Shown here: positions 5,047 to 10,180 of the stretch, in pieces
Position numbering within the stretch: the stretch's first letter is position 1
How the letters are laid out: each line of letters opens with the position of its first letter
Assembly: GCA_902779075.1 (NCBI GenBank)
Contig: CACZAK010000155.1
Span: 1-10,180, forward strand
DNA length: 10,180 bases
Source: an uncultured bacterium
GTDB lineage: Bacteria; Verrucomicrobiota; Kiritimatiellia; RFP12; UBA1067
Direction: 5' to 3'
The notes under the pieces: model-generated
Told to the model about the DNA's origin: nothing
Database searches by the model: none
Seen by the model: only the letters and a program-made list of their open reading frames with translations
Translations under genes and position numbers: made by a program

Positions 5047-6771
5047 TCAAAAAGGCAGATCGTCAAAATCCTCCTGGTCGAACGCATCCTCACGGAACGG
5101 GCTGTTGTCGGGAAGATCGCCCGGTGTGCTTGCTACGACGTCTGGATACCTCTCGCCGATCACACGCCGCAAGGTGATGTCCTTCGTTTTCTTGACCATG
5201 CCCATGAACTCGAGCTCGAGGAAATCGTCCACTGTGGCCGGTACCTTCACATCGTCGGAGGCACGCCTGGCGAGAAACCACTTCTCAAACTTCATCCGGG
5301 CAAAGCCCGTGTGCTCCGGGCAAATCCACTCCGAGTATCTTTCGTTGAGTCCGCACCAGTACGTGACCCTGACGGTTCTCGGCGCACCGGGCGGAGCGTT
5401 GCGTTTTGTCCAGGGCTCGTACTCCACGTCTGTGACCTCAAGGGTCTCGGTAGTGACCTCGCCGGAGATCGGGCCAAGCGTCGAAGCCTCGCTCTCGATG
5501 CGGATGTGCTTTTCCGGCTGCGGGAACTGGTGTCCGCAGTTCGGGCATGTCATCACGTTGAGCGGCATCATCGTCTGGCACTCCGGACAGGACTTCGCCA
5601 GAGGGCCGCGTTTCTCGCCCGTGCGCTCGCCTGGAGGGCGCAGCTGGTCGAGACACCCGTGCCTTTCGATGTTGTGCGCGAAGTCGAGTATGAGGCAGTC
5701 CTGCTTGCCCGTGTCCGGCGAAAGACGCGTTCCCCGCCCGCACATCTGCAGGAGAAGCCCAGGACTCATGGTTGGGCGGAGAAGCGCGACGCAGTCGATG
5801 TTCGGCGCGTCGAATCCCGTCGTCAGGCACTCAACGTTGCACACGTACTTGAGCGGCCCCTTCGTCCCTCCGAAGAGGTCCGTCTGAATCGAGCCGCCCC
5901 TGAAGCGGTGGAGAATGTCCGCACGTTCCTGGGACGATGATTCGCTCGTCACGACCGCACACTCCTCGCCGGAGAATCGGGAGATGAGCTCCGCCGCCTT
6001 CCGGCAGTGCGCTATCGACGAGCAGAACACGATGACGCTCTTGCGCTCCTGCGTTCGCTCGACGATCTCGCGGCAGGCGCTCGCCACGACCCGGTCCTCC
6101 ATCATCGCCGCCTCCACCTCCTCGGCCACGAATTCACCGGCGCGGACGTGGAGGTTGTCGAGGTTCGCAACGATCTTCCCGGACTTCGCCACGAGCTTCG
6201 AGAGGAATCCCTTGTCGATCAGCTCCTTCAAGCCGATGGAGTACGATATCTCGTTGAAGAGGTTTTGCGGCTGGCATATGAGTCCGCCCTTGAGGCGGTA
6301 AGGCGTCGCGGTCATTCCGATGAACCGGATCTTCGGGTTGATCTTCCGAAGCCCCTCGACGAACGTTCCGTACATGCCCTCGTCGTTCGGCTGGATCATG
6401 TGCGCCTCGTCGACAATGCAGATGTCGCGATGGCCGAATATCTCGGCTTTGGAATACACGGACTGGATGCCCGCAACTATCGCGGGCGCGTCGGTGTCGT
6501 ACTTCCCGAAGCCTGCAGAGTACATCCCCGTCTTGACGTCGGGAGATAGGATGTTCAGCTTCTCCAGATCCTGCTCGAGGAGTTCCTTCACATGGCAGAG
6601 GAGGATCACGCGCCCGCCCCACGCCTTAACTGTGTCGGACATGATCTGCGCGGCGACCCACGACTTCCCTCCGCCGACCGTGATCTCGATGCAGGGATTG
6701 GTCTTCTTCTCCCGCAGATGCCTGTAGGTCGCAAGCACGGCGTCCCTCTGGTAGTACCGAAGCTCCGCCAT
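5047..6771 (-). CDS. DEAH-box superfamily-2 DNA helicase with zinc ribbon
   Basis: A 574-aa ATP-dependent helicase/translocase of the phage SSL2/RadD-like type. Motifs in order: Q-like YYQRD (6-10), Walker A TVGGGKS (31-37), DEAH (121-124), TAT (154-156), the second RecA domain from about 225, CLTTGFDAPNID (315-326) and motif VI QMCGRGTR (342-349). A zinc ribbon follows, with CPEC (395-398) and CPNC (409-412). The C-terminal 150 residues include a beta-rich WTKRNAPPG...RVTYWCG region and end in a very acidic tail (REDAFDQEDFDDLPF), similar to protein-interaction tails of SSBs. The ribosome site GAGAGGTG lies about six bases before ATG 6771. It follows RusA by 63 bases and abuts the membrane-protein gene. 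The role is probably fork unwinding or branch migration with RusA and the primase. Family certain; exact role inferred. Confidence 0.93.
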   Translation of the reverse strand: MAELRYYQRDAVLATYRHLREKKTNPCIEITVGGGKSWVAAQIMSDTVKAWGGRVILLCHVKELLEQDLEKLNILSPDVKTGMYSAGFGKYDTDAPAIVAGIQSVYSKAEIFGHRDICIVDEAHMIQPNDEGMYGTFVEGLRKINPKIRFIGMTATPYRLKGGLICQPQNLFNEISYSIGLKELIDKGFLSKLVAKSGKIVANLDNLHVRAGEFVAEEVEAAMMEDRVVASACREIVERTQERKSVIVFCSSIAHCRKAAELISRFSGEECAVVTSESSSQERADILHRFRGGSIQTDLFGGTKGPLKYVCNVECLTTGFDAPNIDCVALLRPTMSPGLLLQMCGRGTRLSPDTGKQDCLILDFAHNIERHGCLDQLRPPGERTGEKRGPLAKSCPECQTMMPLNVMTCPNCGHQFPQPEKHIRIESEASTLGPISGEVTTETLEVTDVEYEPWTKRNAPPGAPRTVRVTYWCGLNERYSEWICPEHTGFARMKFEKWFLARRASDDVKVPATVDDFLELEFMGMVKKTKDITLRRVIGERYPDVVASTPGDLPDNSPFREDAFDQEDFDDLPF

Positions 6772-6774
6772 TGC

Positions 6775-6813
6775 TCACACCTCTCTGAAGATTCTTGTGC
6801 TGCCTGTTTCCAT
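6775..6813 (-). CDS. Possible 12-codon upstream ORF before the helicase
   Basis: In the 63-base gap after rusA, ATG 6813 is preceded by AAGGAACAGC, a well-spaced ribosome site, and opens METGSTRIFREV before TGA at 6775-6777. The stop lies three bases before the helicase ATG, and the last codons (AGAGAGGTG) are also the helicase ribosome site. This arrangement fits translational coupling; peptide function is unlikely. It is short enough to be chance. Confidence 0.3.
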   Translation of the reverse strand: METGSTRIFREV

Positions 6814-6834
6814 TGCTGTTCCTTGTCGGGCCGT

Positions 6835-7218
6835 TCAAGGTGCGGCCTCGCACGCGTGCGTGCGCCTGTAGTCCTCTTTCTTCTCGATGACGATGTACAC
6901 CTTGCCTCCTGGAATCGGATCGAGCATCTCGATGTGGAGTATCTTCACCTGCGAGTCGTCCCGCATCGCGCCTGCGTGTACAAGCGAGTCCTGAAGGCAC
7001 TTCATGCAGTTGTCCGCATCGCGCCGCCGCCGGTCGGGAGGATAGAGGTGGACCGTGAGTGCGAGTTCGCCCTCGATTGGCTTGATCCCGCCCAGGCGCG
7101 AAACCGCCATCATCCGGTAACGTCGGCCCTCGCGGCTTATCAGCACACGCGGGCCTACGTGCCGGTAGTAGCGGTTCACGCTGGGCGGGTAGCCAAGCGT
7201 GAACTCGTGGCGCGTCAC
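6835..7218 (-). CDS. rusA: RusA-family Holliday junction resolvase
   Basis: A 127-aa endonuclease that cuts four-way DNA junctions symmetrically, working as a dimer. The start is taken as GTG 7218, whose GTGA overlaps the stop of the DUF669 gene; the open frame further upstream to 7305 is arginine-rich shadow of that gene. Family features are the N-terminal YPPSVNRYYR (10-19), a central LYPPDRRRRDADNCMK with the acidic pair D67/D69 and lysine K73, CLQDSLVHAG (74-83), and RDDSQV with D87/D88, which together match the RusA metal-binding carboxylates. The length is normal for the family (about 120 aa). Coupled translation with the ssDNA-binding protein and proximity to the helicase suggest it resolves recombination intermediates or debranches replicated DNA before packaging. 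The start codon is the least certain point. Confidence 0.86.
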   Translation of the reverse strand: MTRHEFTLGYPPSVNRYYRHVGPRVLISREGRRYRMMAVSRLGGIKPIEGELALTVHLYPPDRRRRDADNCMKCLQDSLVHAGAMRDDSQVKILHIEMLDPIPGGKVYIVIEKKEDYRRTHACEAAP

Positions 7219-7682
7219 CACGGCTTCTCGCCTGCGCCGGTCGGGGCGTTGGACTGAGCGGGCTGCGCCTGCTCGGGCGCGGCGGGCTTGTCCTTCGCCT
7301 TCCACCCCTTGATCTCGTTCTTCATCTCGCCCCTGTTGTCAGCCACCTGGACGACATGCGCGATGATCGGGATGTTGTGCAGGTCTTCCTTGCACCTGGG
7401 GCGAAGAACGCCAGTGGCGTGGCAGATCGACGAGAGCTCGCGCTTCGCCATCTCTACCGCAGCCGTGCTGGGGTTCTTGAGGTTGAGCCTCGCCCAGAGC
7501 ACGCGCTTGGCGTGTTCGCCGCTCACGACCTGGCACTGCAGCTCGAGGTACGAGCCAGTGCCGGACTTCGTCGGCTTGTTCTGTGACTTCACGATGGCGA
7601 CCTCATAGTCGCCCTCCGGAATCGGCGCGAATCCGCTGTCGAGCGGATCGACCGTAGTTGCATCGAAGAAACACTCTTCCAT
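7215..7682 (-). CDS. DUF669 protein, probable ssDNA-binding protein
   Basis: The 155-aa product starts at ATG 7682, with AAAAGGAA about eight bases upstream, overlapping the last codons of the zinc-protein gene. The open frame beyond 7682 is not used. Residues 5-90 follow the DUF669 pattern: FFDATTVDPLDSGF, IPEGDYEVAIVKSQ, PTKSGTGSYLELQCQVV, then VLWARLNLKN and MAKRELSSICHATG. DUF669 proteins occur in phage recombination modules and are thought to be OB-fold-like single-strand DNA-binding proteins. The tail (about 128-155) is a low-complexity proline/alanine/glutamine linker ending GAGEKPW; a flexible linker with a short terminal motif is the layout of SSB tails, although here the tip is not acidic. 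It lies between the Sak4-like ATPase and RusA. Family confidence is high; ssDNA binding is inferred. Confidence 0.86.
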   Translation of the reverse strand: MEECFFDATTVDPLDSGFAPIPEGDYEVAIVKSQNKPTKSGTGSYLELQCQVVSGEHAKRVLWARLNLKNPSTAAVEMAKRELSSICHATGVLRPRCKEDLHNIPIIAHVVQVADNRGEMKNEIKGWKAKDKPAAPEQAQPAQSNAPTGAGEKPW

Positions 7683-7686
7683 GAGT

Positions 7687-7899
7687 TTATTCCTTTTCTT
7701 GTTGTTTTGTTGATCGGGGCTGTTGTACGCCCGTCGGGTTCGACCTTCCGCGCTTCCACGTCCTTCCTGGGCAGACGATGTGCGTGACAAACGTCTGCCT
7801 CGGATAGGTGCGCTGCACGGCGGTCTCCCCCGGCCGCATGATCCGCCCGCAGCGATCACACAGCATCGGGAAAGCTACTGTGAACTTACGACCCACCAT
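7687..7899 (-). CDS. 70-aa CCHC zinc-binding protein, function unknown
   Basis: ATG 7899 lies inside the last codons of the ATPase gene (14-base overlap) and the frame ends at TAA 7687, five bases before the DUF669 start. Residues 14-17 give CDRC and residues 40-43 give HIVC, a C-x2-C-x22-H-x2-C arrangement likely to hold one zinc ion; GRIMRPGETAVQR between them resembles a zinc-knuckle beta hairpin. The tail from residue 47 is basic and disordered (WKRGRSNPTGVQQ...KQQEKE), suited to nucleic-acid contact. The upstream ribosome site is weak, so expression probably depends on coupling to the ATPase. It exactly fills the gap between two well-defined genes, which supports it. The family is not recognised; a DNA-binding accessory of the recombination module is a guess. 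Confidence 0.66.
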   Translation of the reverse strand: MVGRKFTVAFPMLCDRCGRIMRPGETAVQRTYPRQTFVTHIVCPGRTWKRGRSNPTGVQQPRSTKQQEKE

Positions 7900-8647
7900 T
7901 TGCGCCGTTCCCGGACTTGATGGCTGAGATGAGTGCGTCCCACGTGAACGGCATGGGGCCGGACGGGATGCCGTACCGGTTCTTGGCGAGCAGCCGCGTA
8001 TCGCCTACGCAATAGAGCTCGCGCTCGCCGCCGTTCTTGCCGATCACGACCTTGCCGCCGGACGCGTCCTCCATCGTGCGGATCTTCGCGTAGGCGACGA
8101 TGTCGTTCCATTCGACCACCCAATCGCGTATCGCCGCGATGAGACGCGGCGCGGTCCGGCGGTCGGTCGTGCCGTCAGTGTATTTCACCGTCTCGTCGTG
8201 CGAATGTGCGATCTGTATGATGCACATGTTCCGCTTGCGGCGGATCTCGTCGAGCAGGGAATAAACGTCCTTGCGGAACTGGACGAGCGCGGCGTCGTTG
8301 CCACGGTTGTAGCCGCCGTATGCAGCCGTGAGGAACTTCGCGCCAGCCGCAGCGCACACGCCGTCGGCGACGATGTTCTGGAGCGCGGAGAGGCTGTCGA
8401 TCACAACGGTCTGGAAGTCGTGGGCCTCGTCGCGTATCTCCTTGAGGTAGGCGATGAACGTGGCGAAGTCCTTGATGTGCGGCGTCTTCGCGCAGTCGAT
8501 CTGGTCCAGGCCATCCTCGAGTACGAGAATGACAGGTTTGGGCGCGGTCGCGGCAAACGAACTCTTGCCCACGCCAGCGTCTCCGTAAAGGAGTATTCTC
8601 GGAGGTGACGGTGTCTTGCCGACGGTTAGTTTTTGGAGTAGAGACAT
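7886..8647 (-). CDS. Sak4-like RecA-fold ATPase (AAA_24), recombinase
   Basis: The 253-aa product starts at ATG 8647, with AAAGGA seven bases upstream; the longer open frame to 8782 is a shadow of the exonuclease gene. It has a P-loop YGDAGVGKSS (21-30, K28/S29), a Walker B strand TVVIDSLSAL (80-89, D84), and a sensor-like IIQIAHSHDE (143-152). This is the phage AAA_24 nucleotide-binding family, which includes Sak4, a minimal RecA/Rad51 relative with strand-annealing activity helped by a cognate SSB. A long central insert (GVCAAAGAKFLTAAYGGYNRG) likely contains DNA-binding loops. It sits directly after a RecE-type exonuclease and two genes before the DUF669 protein, the usual exonuclease-annealase-SSB trio. 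Family confidence is high; annealase function follows from family and context. Confidence 0.88.
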   Translation of the reverse strand: MSLLQKLTVGKTPSPPRILLYGDAGVGKSSFAATAPKPVILVLEDGLDQIDCAKTPHIKDFATFIAYLKEIRDEAHDFQTVVIDSLSALQNIVADGVCAAAGAKFLTAAYGGYNRGNDAALVQFRKDVYSLLDEIRRKRNMCIIQIAHSHDETVKYTDGTTDRRTAPRLIAAIRDWVVEWNDIVAYAKIRTMEDASGGKVVIGKNGGERELYCVGDTRLLAKNRYGIPSGPMPFTWDALISAIKSGNGANGGS

Positions 8648-8675
8648 TGCATTGTCCTTTCGTTTTCGTGTAGTT

Positions 8676-9482
8676 TCAGATGCGGTCGATGAGCCTTGTC
8701 TCGCGGAAGCGGGTGTACCACTCGTTCTTCTCGCGGCACTGGATGAGCTCGGCGATTGCCTTTTCGTTCTCCGCCTCGGCAAGGTCGAGGACTTCGTCAG
8801 CGTACTTGAAGGTCGCCGCCCTGTATGGAGCGGTCTTCTCAGACGCGATCAAGTACACGGGAAACTTCCGTCCGCTGACCTTTTCGAGAACGGCGCGATA
8901 CAGTGCGAGCTGGAATCCGTAGCCGAACTTCCGGGCTTCGGACTCAAAGCCGGGAAGATCACTGGTCGTCTTCAGATCTACAATCCCGAAATCGCCGTTG
9001 AACCAGTCGAGGCGAACCTGCACGGGAAGCCCGCAGAAGTCCTCGACGCGGATTGTGCATTCCGCCTCGCCGTGTTCAAGTAGCTGCTTCGCGTCAGGAT
9101 GGTTCCACACCGATTGGGCCATCTGCTCGATCATCTCGAACTCTTTGCAGCTCACGACCTCCTTGCTCTGCTTCGCCATGAACTCCTGCCACTTTTGCGA
9201 GGTTCGCTGGTAGGCTTGGCCTGTGCGCTCGTTGATCGGGCCGTCGCTGACGAGGAAGTCCCTCTGCCATACGTCGTGACCCTCGAGCGTGTAGACATGG
9301 CACGCGCGGCCGAACGCCAGCGCGGGCGACTCGGGCCGCTTCAGCTTGCCGGTCATCATGAGTGAGTACGTTAGCGGACACGCCCTGAACTGGGCGAGGT
9401 TGTGGGACGAGAGATATCGTCCCGACGCTGCGTCGGCGTGGTACTGCTTCGCCGGAACGTCTATGAAGTATGGTTCTTTCAT
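8676..9482 (-). CDS. PD-(D/E)XK exonuclease, RecE/exonuclease VIII type
   Basis: A 268-aa RecB-family nuclease expected to resect double-stranded DNA ends and leave 3' single strands for annealing. The start is ATG 9482, with AAAAGGAAA about seven bases upstream; the frame continues to 9536 but without a better site. Family landmarks are SSHNLAQFRACPLTY (25-39), the GRACH motif with H62, GEAECTIRV (138-146), the metal ligand D159 in QVRLDW, the DLK core IVDLKTTSD with D169 and K171, and the RecB-type QLALY motif with Q191 and Y195. The order and length match the PDDEXK_12/DUF3799 group of phage exonucleases. It lies 28 bases before the Sak4-like gene and would act as its partner. All core catalytic residues are present, so it should be active. 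Confidence 0.91.
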   Translation of the reverse strand: MKEPYFIDVPAKQYHADAASGRYLSSHNLAQFRACPLTYSLMMTGKLKRPESPALAFGRACHVYTLEGHDVWQRDFLVSDGPINERTGQAYQRTSQKWQEFMAKQSKEVVSCKEFEMIEQMAQSVWNHPDAKQLLEHGEAECTIRVEDFCGLPVQVRLDWFNGDFGIVDLKTTSDLPGFESEARKFGYGFQLALYRAVLEKVSGRKFPVYLIASEKTAPYRAATFKYADEVLDLAEAENEKAIAELIQCREKNEWYTRFRETRLIDRI

Positions 9483-9507
9483 GTTCAGTTTCCTTTTGGG
9501 TTCCGCA

Positions 9508-9533
9508 GGCGGGGAGAACCGTTCTCGCCCGCC
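9508..9533 (-). terminator. GC-rich hairpin upstream of the exonuclease gene
   Basis: GGCGGGGAGAAC (9508-9519) pairs with GTTCTCGCCCGCC (9521-9533), a stem of about 11 bp with one bulged C and a minimal loop. It lies between the sigma-like gene stop and the exonuclease ribosome site. No U-tract follows on the minus strand, so it may be an attenuator, a processing or stability element, or an inefficient terminator separating the first gene from the rest of the operon. Confidence 0.42.
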
Positions 9534-9563
9534 CACGGTGGATGGTTATTGCCGCAGCTGCAG

Positions 9564-9580
9564 AAAGTTCCGTAAACTTT
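9564..9580. promoter_or_regulatory. Short dyad AAAGTT-N5-AACTTT
   Basis: A perfect 6-bp inverted repeat with a 5-base centre (CCGTA) lies directly after the stop codon of the sigma-like gene. It could be an operator-type binding site or a weak hairpin; the PstI-like palindrome CTGCAG (9558-9563) sits beside it. There is no direct evidence of use. Confidence 0.28.
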
Positions 9581-10180
9581 TCAGCAACCGTGGTCGTAAA
9601 TCCGACGTACCGCATCCTTCACGGCTGGCCAGAGTATGTCGTACAGCTCCCAGTCCGGGACTCCGATGATCTCGTGGATCTCCGCGAGTTTGTATCCCTC
9701 GCGCCGAAGGGAGAATATCCTCGCGTAGAGAGGATTCTGTTTTTCCAGCAGTTCCGTCACAACGTCGAAGTCGAACTTGAGGAGACCCTCCGCGAAATGG
9801 TCGCGGGGATCGGCAAATCCGTCGACAAAGGTCGGCGCGTCCTCGTCGTTACCGGCGATCTTGCAGTCACACGACACGGTCACGTTCTCCTTCTCAACCA
9901 CGCAGGCGAGGTGCCGCAGGCAGTGACACAGCTCGCGGGAGATGAACACGTCTGCGAAACTCGGAAAGGAGCAGCGGTCGTTCGGCTTGAACTTCCTGTG
10001 TGCTTTCATGACCGCAGCCTTTAGACGGCTTGTGACCTCATGGCGGCGCGATTGCTTCTTTTCCTCGTTGGCGAGGACCTTGAACTTGGCCATCGCGACG
10101 TTGACCTTGGCCTCGATGTCGTCCATGACCTCTGCCGTGAACGGGTTATCGGGGCGAGTGAACCGATGTTTTTTCTTCAT
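9581..10180 (-). CDS. Sigma-70-like transcription factor, divergent
   Basis: A 199-aa protein whose ATG is the last codon of the window; the basic start MKKKHRFTRPDN looks natural, but an upstream extension cannot be excluded. Residues about 50-92 (SRLKAAVMKAHRKFKPNDRC, then SFPSFADVFISREL and LRHL) resemble sigma region 2, with the typical aromatic/basic FKP...SFPSFADVFI stretch. Residues about 142-192 form a region-4-like helix-turn-helix: LYARIFSLRREGYKLAEI followed by HEIIGVPDWELYDILW. Between them lies a cysteine-rich segment (C85, C87, H90, C93, C104, C106) that could bind a metal. Phages often carry sigma-like proteins that redirect host RNA polymerase. Being upstream of the recombination and replication genes, it may control them or a later gene set. 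It could instead be a non-sigma HTH regulator. Moderate confidence. Confidence 0.5.
   Translation of the reverse strand: MKKKHRFTRPDNPFTAEVMDDIEAKVNVAMAKFKVLANEEKKQSRRHEVTSRLKAAVMKAHRKFKPNDRCSFPSFADVFISRELCHCLRHLACVVEKENVTVSCDCKIAGNDEDAPTFVDGFADPRDHFAEGLLKFDFDVVTELLEKQNPLYARIFSLRREGYKLAEIHEIIGVPDWELYDILWPAVKDAVRRIYDHGC

Noticed and set aside
4817..5887. Long plus-strand frames opposite the helicase and primase genes
   Set aside because: High-GC shadow frames; composition is serine/arginine/proline-rich and the minus strand carries full helicase and primase motifs.
7219..7305. N-terminal extension of RusA
   Set aside because: Arginine-rich sequence overlapping the DUF669 coding region; RusA homology begins just after the GTG at 7218, where stop and start overlap as GTGA.
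8648..8782. N-terminal extension of the Sak4-like ATPase
   Set aside because: It overlaps the exonuclease C terminus, is low-complexity basic/serine-rich, and the ATG at 8647 has a proper ribosome site.
1..10180. tRNA, rRNA, integrase, attachment site or insertion sequence
   Set aside because: No cloverleaf, rRNA signature, transposase, recombinase or duplicated att-like sequence was seen on either strand by reading; a dedicated tool was not run.

Overview
The window holds most of the replication and recombination block of a tailed bacteriophage or prophage, all read leftward on the minus strand, followed at its left end by a lower-GC accessory stretch and a piece of an unrelated bacterial gene. 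No capsid, tail, terminase, integrase, lysis or tRNA gene is visible. The host cannot be fixed. The block is GC-rich and its genes carry clear Shine-Dalgarno sites. The only taxonomic marker is a SusC/RagA-type receptor fragment at the extreme left, which is typical of Bacteroidota, but it ends abruptly and may not belong to the same replicon.

Right to left, the block reads: a 199-aa protein with sigma-70-like region 2 and region 4 features (10180-9581); a RecE/RecB-type PD-(D/E)XK exonuclease (9482-8676); a Sak4-like RecA-fold ATPase (8647-7886); a 70-aa CCHC zinc-binding protein (7899-7687); a DUF669 protein, probably the single-strand DNA-binding protein (7682-7215); a RusA Holliday-junction resolvase (7218-6835); a DEAH superfamily-2 helicase with a zinc ribbon (6771-5047); a 74-aa single-pass membrane protein (5038-4814); and a 758-aa Prim-Pol primase fused to a helicase-type ATPase (4805-2529). 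Gaps are short and several neighbours overlap, so most of this is probably one operon. Together the genes could resect DNA ends, anneal or exchange strands, coat ssDNA, resolve junctions, unwind and prime.

Between the primase stop and the next leftward gene is a 359-bp non-coding stretch (2170-2528). It has a strong extended -10 promoter on the minus strand, a hairpin at the predicted 5' end of the RNA, an AT-rich section with a perfect 22-bp direct repeat whose units are themselves dyads, and a 10-bp inverted repeat just before a ribosome binding site. This is the best candidate for a replication origin or a main control region. It drives two overlapping unknown genes (45 aa, 2169-2032; 274 aa, 2035-1211), which end at a hairpin terminator (1165-1188).

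From the left, two rightward genes converge on that terminator: a DUF6530-like protein with a damaged or missing 5' end (about 553-993) and a 46-aa helical protein (1020-1160). Near position 550 the sequence changes abruptly into the minus-strand susC-like fragment (1-552). That junction is either an insertion or deletion point or an assembly chimera.
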